64,000 nt of DNA, taken from Sequoia sempervirens (lineage: Eukaryota > Streptophyta > Pinopsida > Cupressales > Cupressaceae). The stretch covers positions 125,887,107 to 125,951,106 of the forward strand of contig VDFB02252616.1 of NCBI GenBank assembly GCA_007258455.2, given 5' to 3'. Positions 56,744 through 64,000 of the stretch are shown piece by piece. Each line of letters begins with the position of its first letter. Position 1 is the first letter of the stretch. A program made the position numbers and the translations under genes. Below the pieces are notes generated by a model, which was not told where the DNA came from, searched no databases, and saw nothing but the letters and a program-made list of their open reading frames with translations.

Positions 56744-58236
56744 TGATAGGGAGTGGGGTTGGAGGAATCAATCACTGATTCCTGCTCTAGGCCTTTCCTT
56801 GTAAGACCTCCTTAGTGTTTTTCTTCACCAATCTAACCTATAGGCCCCTACTCATGACTAGGTGCCCCTGGTTTGTTTGAACAACCCCTCTTCTATCACA
56901 AACTCCAACCACCAAGTCCACCTTGGTTCATTGCCACAACTCTTCCTTAGCCTTTACACCATACTAAAGACTAATCTTTCCACAACACTCCACTTGTTCT
57001 TGCAAGGGTGGAGAAGTGTCCTAAAAGGCTTCAAAATTTCCTCCTAGGGTTTTGAGAGTTCACCCAAGGCTTCATCTTCCCATCACTCTCATCAAACTTA
57101 AACCTGGGGTTTGAAAGGCTAGTAGCCCTTGAGCCCCAATTAGGTCTCCCTCTCTTAGAAAACTGGCTATAACTCTTCAACTCCAAAAGAACTTCCCACT
57201 CTTTTTCCAAGGTTCTTGATTCACATGGACAACACTCAAATAATTTTGAGGTCTCAGCCTTCCATTGTTCGTACAAAGCTTAAACATGAAATGGAGCAAA
57301 AACTAGGGTTTTAAACCTTTCCTTGACAGTTTGCAACTTCCAACTTGTTCACACAACAAATGGATAGATGGAGTATTTTACTTCATGTAGAAATAGGGTA
57401 TCATACCACCCTAACTCCTCTAAGAATAAAATCCTCAATTTCTTATCACCCCTACAAGATTTGTGATCTGCACAACAAAGTTTTCCTAGCTGGACCTGTA
57501 CTGGCTCGCCTAGGGCATCATCTTGCTAGAAAATCCTCCAACCACATAACTCCTAAATTCTACCATATGTATAGGCATGGAGTCTAGGAACATTTCCCAA
57601 AATTTTGTACAATTTGTACAGTGGGAAGGTGCTCTAAACCTCCATTTTCTCAAAACTGCCTGTTTCAGGCCAACAACAGGGTGAATTTCAAAATATTTAC
57701 AAACAATGCTTGAAAAGGAATAAACTGACTATCTATTAACACATAAAGCTTGTAAAAACACTACTCTACATCCTACATAGGCCTAAATGTCTTGATCAAT
57801 CCATTTTAGCATTGTTCTTGAGCAAAAACCAGAAAAAAATGGCAAAAACACTATTTTTCTTCAACTTCCGAGAAACAATCCATACAAATGAACTTTCAAC
57901 ACCACATAAAGGTTGAGGCAACCTTTAAATATGCTCCAAAAATAGTTGAGCTTCTTGGGTCAAGCCTCTTGATGACCTAATGGATGAAGTTATAAAACCC
58001 ACTATGTTTTGCAAACCTTGCCAACTTTTGACAACTTAACAAAATGAAGTTCCAAACCTCTTTAACTCATGACAACTTCTTTCCTAAAGATCAAAACCAA
58101 CTCAAAGCCCTCTACACAATGGTCAACATGACATTTATTTGAAAACATAGAAAACATCTAAAATTCCATGAAGGTAAACATCTAAACCATCAATTCACTC
58201 TTGTGCTCCTGGTGTTGCCTAGGTGCTCCTACACCA
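56744..58236 (-). repeat. 3' LTR of C (1493 bp)
   Basis: On the minus strand it starts TGGTGTAGGAGCACC (58236) and ends CACTCCCTATCA (56744). It is closely similar to 62921-64000. Open frames inside, such as 57031-57276, are also present in the other LTR copies and are not genes. Confidence 0.9.
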
Positions 58237-58249
58237 TTCTCCCCCACTC
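58237..58249 (-). other. Polypurine tract of C
   Basis: The minus strand reads GAGTGGGGGAGAA directly before the 3' LTR. Confidence 0.85.
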
Positions 58250-58260
58250 AACACAAACAA

Positions 58261-59061
58261 TTAAGGAATTTTAGGAGAGATCAGAGACATATCAATGCCT
58301 TGCTTCTTAAAGTCTTGTTCTTCTATCCAGGTAGCTTTAGATTCATGCTTGTTCTTCCATTTGACAAGATGCTCCATGTACACCTTGTGCCTTGTAGCCT
58401 TCTTCACTCTTAACTCCAAGATCTTCTCTACTTGTAGCTTGTCTGGAGTTGGTAGTGTCATGTTGCTGAAATCCTTGAATATCTCCTTACTGTCCTGATC
58501 CAAATCCTTGACCGTTTCCTTACATTTGATCAAATCAGCAACATTGAATACTGGTGAGATTCCTAGATCAGTAGGTAACTCCACCTTGTATGCATTTTGC
58601 CCATACTTGGCCAATATCTTGCATGGTCCCACTCTTTTCATCTAGATTTTGGTTGACATTCCCTTTGGCAATCTTGATTTGTTAAGGTGGACCATGACAT
58701 AGTCCCCTACTACAAATTGTACATCCTTCCTTGACAAATCAACTTTCTCCTTCAACTTTTGGGTTGCTGTTGTGACTATTTTCTTGACCTGCTCTTGAAT
58801 CTCTTTCATGGTCTAAGTGAAGTCCTCTGCATGTCCACTCCTATTCTCCATAGATCCAAGATCTTTGAGCTCACAAATTCCTCTTGGGTGCATCCCATAC
58901 ACAACCTCAAATGGACTCTTCCCTGTGGTTCGATTTACATTGTCATTATAGGGATACTCAGCTTGGGAAATAACCATATCCCATGTCTGTCCATATTCTT
59001 TAGTTAAACACCTTAAAAGATTACCAAGCACCCTGTTAACCACCTCTGTTTGACCATCAGT
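58261..59061 (-). pseudogene. Integrase C-terminus and chromodomain of C
   Basis: Three minus-strand runs continue the pol frame after TAG codons. First is TDGQTEVVNRVLGNLL with the catalytic Glu; the stop before TDGQTE sits where Gln is almost invariant (YHPQTDGQTE). Next is a region with GDYVMVHLNKSRLPKG. Then, in 58641-58261, comes the GPY/F-type segment VGPCKILAKYGQNAYKVELP. After it lies a chromodomain with VEKILELRVKK, YMEHLVKWKN and ATWIEEQDF, the Y-x-V-K-W-x-x-x-x-x-x-x-T-W-E pattern. The chromodomain marks the element as a chromovirus and in such elements directs integration to modified chromatin. Confidence 0.88.
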
Positions 59062-61182
59062 CTAAGGATGGTAAGCTGAGCCAAATGATAGATTTGTTCC
59101 CAATCTGCTCCATAGAGTCTTCCAAAAATGACTCATGAACTTCACATCTCTGTTAGAAACAATGCTCAAAGGTAGCCCATGGATCCTAACAACTTCCTTG
59201 AAGAAAAGATGAGCTATGTAGCTGGCATCATGAGTAGTTTTGTAGGGAATGAAATGACTCATCTTGCTAAATCTATCTACCACAACATAAACACTGTCAA
59301 AACTAGTCTTGGTCTTAGGAAGGCCTATCACAAAATCCATGCTCACACACTCCCATGGTCTATTAGGAATGGGCAGGGGTTGATATAAACCACCATTTCT
59401 AGCTCCTCCCTTAGCTTTCATGCACACAACACACTGTTCCACATACCTTCTAACATCTCTTGCCAACTTAGGCCAATAATAGAATCTTTGTACTAGCTCT
59501 AAGGTCTTATTGATGCCAAAATGCCCACTAAGACTGCCATTGTGCTTTTCTTGAATCAGATTTTCCCTCATTGACCCTCTTGGAACACATAACTGATTTC
59601 CCTTAAGAAATAACCCACTTTGCAAAGTATACTCTGAGTATTGACTATGGAAATAGTTCTCAAAGTTAGAACATACCTTATAGGCCTCTGAAAAGTCTTC
59701 ATCCTCTCCATATAGATCCTTGAAACTCTCTATGCCAATGCTCTTGAGTTGTATCTCTTGCACTATCAACAATCTCCTACTCAATGCATCTTCCACCTTG
59801 TTCATCTGTCCTTTCTTGTGCTTGATGGTAAAAGTAAAATCTTGGATGTATTCCATCCATTTCAAGTGCTTGTTACTTAACTTCTCTTGATTGTTGATAA
59901 AACTAAGTGCCTGATTATCAGTAAAAACCAAAAAATCCTTGGGTAACAAATAATTCCTCCACTTCCTAAGTGATTGAACCAAAGCATAAAGTTCCAAGTC
60001 ATAGGTTGAATATTTCTTCTTTGCTTCATTTAGCTTCTCACTAAAGAAGGCTATAGGTTTTCCCTCTTGACTCAACACTACTCCTACTGCCACTCCACTT
60101 TCATCACACTCAACAGTGAACAATTTGTCAAAACTAGGTAATAAGAGAATTGGTTGAGTTGCCACCTCTTGTTTCAGTTTCTCAAACCCTTTCTCAGCCT
60201 CTTGTGTCCACACAAACTTGGTTTTCAAACCACCCTTGATTGTATCTAGGACTGGTGCACATATACCACTAAAGTTCCTTATGAATATTCTATAAAATTG
60301 GGCCAATCCATGAAAACTCCTTACCTCTATTGCTGTGGTTGGTGTAGGCCAGTTTAGGATGGCTTCCACCTTGCTTGGATCCATCTTTAATGAGCCTTTG
60401 GACACTACAAAACCAAAGTAGACCAGCTCTTGCTTGAAGAACTCACACTTCTTAAGATTGATTGCCAACTTCTCCTCTTGCAACCTTTTAAGAACCATCT
60501 CCACATGCTTCAAGTGTTCTTCTACTGTCTTGCTAAAGATGAGTATATCATCAAGATACACTACCACAAATATCCCTATGAAATCCTTAATCACTTCATT
60601 CATGAGTCTCATGAATGTGCTAGGGGCATTTGAGAGGCCAAATGGCATCACTTTCCACTCATACAACCCATCATTTGTCTTAAATGCTGTCTTCCACTCA
60701 TCACCATCCTTAATTCTGATTTGATGATACCCACTCTTGAGATCCAACTTAGTGAAGTACTGTGCTCCTCCAAGACAATCCATTAAGTCTTCAATTCTAG
60801 GAATTGGGAACCTATACCTAATTGTGATTATATTTATTACTCTAGAATCAGTACAAAGTCTCCACTTACCTCCCTTCTTAGTTGCTAAAACCACTGGTAC
60901 TACACATGGGCTGATACTCTTTTGAATCAACCCTTGATCCAATAATTCTTGTACTTGCCTAGCTACCTCTAGGTTCTGCTCTGGTGTAAGTTTGTATGCT
61001 GCTTTGTTAGGAAATGAGGCTCTAGGTATGAAGTCAATTTGATGACTTATGGCTCTCTTTGGTGGTAAAGTTGCAGGTGTACCATCACTGACAATATCCT
61101 TATACTTTTCTAGCAGCTTTTGGACTGATTCTAGTATGACTGTCTTTCTAGTCTCTTCATCCTTTGACTGCATTAAAACCAC
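59062..61182 (-). pseudogene. pol of chromovirus C: RT, RNase H, integrase core (706 open codons)
   Basis: RT motifs lie at residues 144-153 (TKLDLKSGYH), 179-186 (MPFGLSNA) and 209-212 (YLDD, catalytic). RNase H has FTVECDESG with Asp 360, a YDLELYAL helix with Glu 397 and FTDNQAL with Asp 422. The integrase zinc finger has H547, H554, C584 and C587. The catalytic triad starts at Asp 616 (SMDFV). The second Asp is Asn 677 (SNRDVKF instead of SDRD). The Glu is in the next fragment downstream. The frame ends at TAG inside YHP-TDGQTE. Everything except the integrase D-to-N change and that stop looks intact. It follows the protease and precedes the chromodomain. Confidence 0.93.
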
Positions 61183-61640
61183 ATACCCTTCACCTCCTTG
61201 ACGTAGGTTGCTGATAAACTATTTACCACTGCTCAACATGATGTTAGGTACCTTTGACTGTCCTTTATCTTCTTCTGATAGTGACTATAACTTGAAAGTC
61301 TTCCCATCCTTCTTAAATGAAATGGTGTTCTCTTTCCCATCATATATGGAACCTCTATCATATTGCCATGGTCTGCCTAGTAGTAGATGGCATGCATCCA
61401 TGGGTAACACATCACAAATTAGCTTGTCCTTGTACCCTCCAATGGAAAACTCCACCGTTACCTGCTCATTCACTAAAACACTTTGCCCTTTGTTTAGCCA
61501 TGTGACTTTGTAGGGATTAGTGTGGGGTACCTTCTCCAATTTCAGTCTCATTACTGCCTCCTCTGAGATTATATTGTCTGTTGAACCTGAATCTACAATG
61601 ACTTTGCATACTTTTCCAAGTATCTTTCACCTTATTCTAA
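61183..61640 (-). pseudogene. Aspartic protease of C
   Basis: The minus-strand frame contains VIVDSGSTDNIISEE (about 61600-61560), a retroviral-type aspartic protease active site D-S-G-S-T. Later comes LLLGRPWQYDRG near 61370, the typical L-x-G-R-P-W end of Ty3 proteases. A TGA lies upstream (near 61628), and TAG codons after FKL and near 61221 separate it from pol. By family knowledge it would process the gag-pol polyprotein. Confidence 0.85.
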
Positions 61641-62877
61641 ATAGAGCTCTCCTCTGTTTTGGTTCCTCTTTAACCGGTTGTCTGATCAAAACCCTGTTGA
61701 ACATCAGATTTTCTCCTACCTCAGATTCTATATGACTGATCTCAGATGCTTTAGGACTCATGGTGTCCTCTTGTGCATAAGCCACTCTCTTTTCATTGCT
61801 TGATGAAGTTCTTTCTCCGGGCACCAAGCAAAAGGTGGACTCCATTTGATTACAATGATACAATACCATTACGTTTGAAAGTTATGAATTGCTCCTACCT
61901 ACTCCTCTTCCTCTGTTTGAACCTCCTTGAGGTCCTCTACCCCTATTGTATCCTCCTCTAGAAGATTTTTCACCTCCATGCTCTGTTAATTTATACTCTC
62001 CTTGGTTTCTTTGGTCATTGCCTCTACCTTGGTAGCCACCTCGCTGTCCTCTTTGATCTCTTTGATCTTTGCCTTTGCCTCTGCCCTTAGAAGTCTGTTC
62101 TTGTTTCCTCTGCTTCCTTTCCTCAATCTTTATGGCCAATTGATAGCACTGGTGTACTATCTTAGGACTGTAAAGGACTTAAGCCATCTCCTCTTGGATG
62201 TTCCATTTCAAACCATTAAGGTATCTAGCTACCTTAAGACTTTCATCCTCTGTCACATTGGACCTCATACAAATTTTTTGAAACTCTTCAGTATAAGTGT
62301 TTACATCTTGGTCTCTTTTCCTTAAGCTCTACCTCTTCTTGTGTAGTTGAATCTCATAGCCATCTGGCATGTAGGCTTCTTTCACCTTTGCAACCATTCC
62401 TTTCCAAGTTGATATGGGTTGTTTCCCTTCTTTTTCCCTCTCTGTCTGAATGAAATTCCACCATGTCAAGGCTGATCCTCTCAATCTTGACTTAGCAACC
62501 TTCACCTTCTATGCTTTAGTGACTCCATCACACTCAAAATGATTCTACATGCCTTCTATCCAATCCATGACTAGGTCTGCTTCCATTTTCCCACTAAATA
62601 GGGGTATGCCTTCAAGTGCTTTTCCACTCAAGGCTTTTAATGCCTTCAAGAAAGGCTCCTCCTTCAAAATAGGGTCAGGTTCAGGGGTCTTATCTTCCTC
62701 TGCAACCTCTTCTTCCTTTGGTATGCTTCCCTCAAATTGTGCACTCCTCACTGCTTCTTCAAGCTAGGCTATCCTTTCCCTCAATTGCCTATTATCTTCC
62801 TCCTGCTCTTCAACCATCTTGGCCAATTGTGCATTTGTCACCATGATGGTATTATCACTTGACTCAACCTCTGACAT
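61641..62877 (-). pseudogene. gag of chromovirus C
   Basis: The ATG on the minus strand at 62877 opens MSEVESSDNTIMV. Coiled and acidic sequence follows, then SGKALEGIPLFSGKMEADLV. The capsid core has LTWWNFIQTEREKEGK and VKEAYMPDGYEIQL, then YTEEFQKICMRS and KVARYLNGLK. An RGG-rich basic stretch (about 62100-61890) follows, then a degenerate knuckle, YHCNQMESTFCLVP, that has lost the first Cys and the His. Stops: TAG before LEEAVRS, TAG after WIEGM, TAG after GVTKA, TAG after HKKR, TAA after EEMA, TAA before the knuckle. Two of the TAGs are shared with C'. Confidence 0.88.
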
Positions 62878-62902
62878 ATATTACTCTTTCCCAAATCTTT
62901 AA

Positions 62903-62917
62903 CTTGCTCTGATACCA
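62903..62917 (-). other. Primer-binding site of C (initiator Met tRNA type)
   Basis: The minus strand reads TGGTATCAGAGCAAG, three bases after the 5' LTR end (TATCA then GAT). Confidence 0.88.
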
Positions 62918-62920
62918 ATC

Positions 62921-64000
62921 TGATAGGGAGTGTGGTTGGAGGAATCAATCATTGATTCCTACTCTAGGACTTTCCTTGTAAGACCTCCTTGGTATTTTGC
63001 TTCACCAATCTAACCTATAGGCCCCTACTCATGACTAGGTGCCCCTGGTTTGTTTGACCAAACCCTCTTCTATCACAAACTCCAACCACCAAGTCCACCT
63101 TGGTTCATTGCCACAACTCTTCCTTAGGCTTTACACCATACTAAAGACTAATATTTCCACAACACTCCACTTGTTCTTGCAGGGGTGGAGAAGTGTCCTA
63201 AAAGGCTTAAAAATTTCCTCCTATGGTTTTGAGAGTTCATCCAAGGCTTCATCTTCCCATTGCTCTCATCAAACTTACACCTGGGGTTTGAAAGGCTAGT
63301 AGCCCTTGAGCCCCAATTAGGTCTCCCTCGCCTAGAAAACTGTCTATAACTCTTCAACCCCAAAAGAACTTCCCACTCTTTTTCCAAGGTTCTTGATTCA
63401 CATGGACAACACTCAAATAATTTTGAGGTCTCAGCCTTCCACTATCTGTACAAAGCTTAAACATGAAATGGAGCAAAAACTAGGGTTTTAAACCTTTCCT
63501 TGACAGTTTACAACTTCCAACTTGTTCACACAACAAATGGATAGATGGAGTATTTTCCTTCATGTAGCAATAGGGTATCATACCACCCTAACTACTCTAA
63601 GAAGAAAATCCTCAATGTCTTATCACCCCAGCAATATTTGTGACCTGCACAACAAAGTTTTCCTAGCCAGACATGCACTGGCTCGCCTAGGGCATCATCT
63701 TGCTAGCAACTCCTACAACCACACAACTCATAAATTTTACCATATGTATAGGCATGGATTCTAGGTACATTTCCCAAAATTCCATACAATTTGTACAGTG
63801 GGAAGGTGCTCTAAACCTCCATTTTCTCAAAACTGCCTATTTTAGGCCAGCAATAGGGTGAATTCCAAAATATTTACAAAAAATGCTTGAAAAGGAATAA
63901 AATGACTGTCTATTAACACACAAATCTTGTAAAAACACTACTCTACATCCTACATAGGCCTAAATTCCTTGATCAATCCATTTTAGCACTGTTCTTGAGC
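62921..64000 (-). repeat. 5' LTR of C, truncated by the window end
   Basis: It pairs with 56744-57823 of the 3' LTR. About 410 bp of it should lie beyond 64000 if the two LTRs are equally long. Confidence 0.9.

Larger units (their letters stand above)
56744..64000 (-). mobile_element. Ty3/gypsy chromovirus C, minus strand, 5' LTR incomplete at window end
   Basis: Minus-strand order from right to left: 5' LTR (62921 to beyond 64000), primer site, gag, protease, RT, RNase H, integrase with chromodomain, polypurine tract, 3' LTR (56744-58236). It is inserted in the copia protease of D. The frame is more intact than in any other element here (706 open codons in pol), so C is among the younger insertions. 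Stops, mostly TAG, still prevent activity. C' at 12763-14228 is a partial sister copy. Confidence 0.93.

Noticed and set aside
60430..60724. Plus-strand frames within 59179-61735
   Set aside because: They are shadows of the well-supported minus-strand pol of element C.

Overview
This window is repeat-rich intergenic DNA from a plant nuclear genome with a very high transposon load. It is AT-rich and holds layered LTR retrotransposons of the Ty3/gypsy and Ty1/copia types, a plant LINE and a CACTA (En/Spm) DNA transposon. The size of the elements (one is 18.2 kb) and the depth of nesting suggest a large-genome seed plant, possibly a gymnosperm; that last step is inference. I found no host gene I would defend as functional. 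Nearly every coding stretch belongs to a transposable element and carries stops or frameshifts.

Layout. 1-1019 is repeat-like flank with a tandem duplication. A LINE on the minus strand (RT, zinc-binding zf-RVT, RNase H) runs from about 11640 down to about 1020. It is split by a complete non-autonomous LTR element, A1 (1329-9071), whose 5' LTR holds a 1.14-kb terminal-inverted-repeat element (2839-3975, TSD TAGT). From 12763 comes a partial chromovirus copy, C' (LTR end, Met-tRNA primer site, gag). It is cut at 14229 by a CACTA transposon whose spliced transposase gene lies on the minus strand from the assembly gap (25957-26056) to 15351. One intron of that gene is about 7.9 kb. It contains a tandem array of ~300-bp palindromic units, and the array is split by a 6.05-kb insertion (17813-23864) carrying a decayed ~1180-codon intronless reading frame.

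After the gap a second A-family copy, A2, is interrupted at about 27680 by a minus-strand Ty3/gypsy element, E. The 3' LTR of E is split by element B (28822-47053), an 18.2-kb Ty3/gypsy element with a perfect AGGGT target duplication. B has gag, protease, RT, RNase H, a second RNase H and integrase, which fits the Tat lineage. Both B and E carry, antisense to themselves between integrase and 3' LTR, a degenerate plant mobile domain (PMD) gene. E continues right of 47322 and is cut at about 54365 by a copia element, D. D is cut at 56744 by chromovirus C (minus strand), whose 5' LTR runs off the window at 64000.

The observations most worth following are the antisense PMD genes in two related retrotransposons, the unclassified 6-kb insertion, the palindromic array inside a transposase intron with its triplicated exons downstream, and a SET-like segment in that same CACTA gene at the gap edge.
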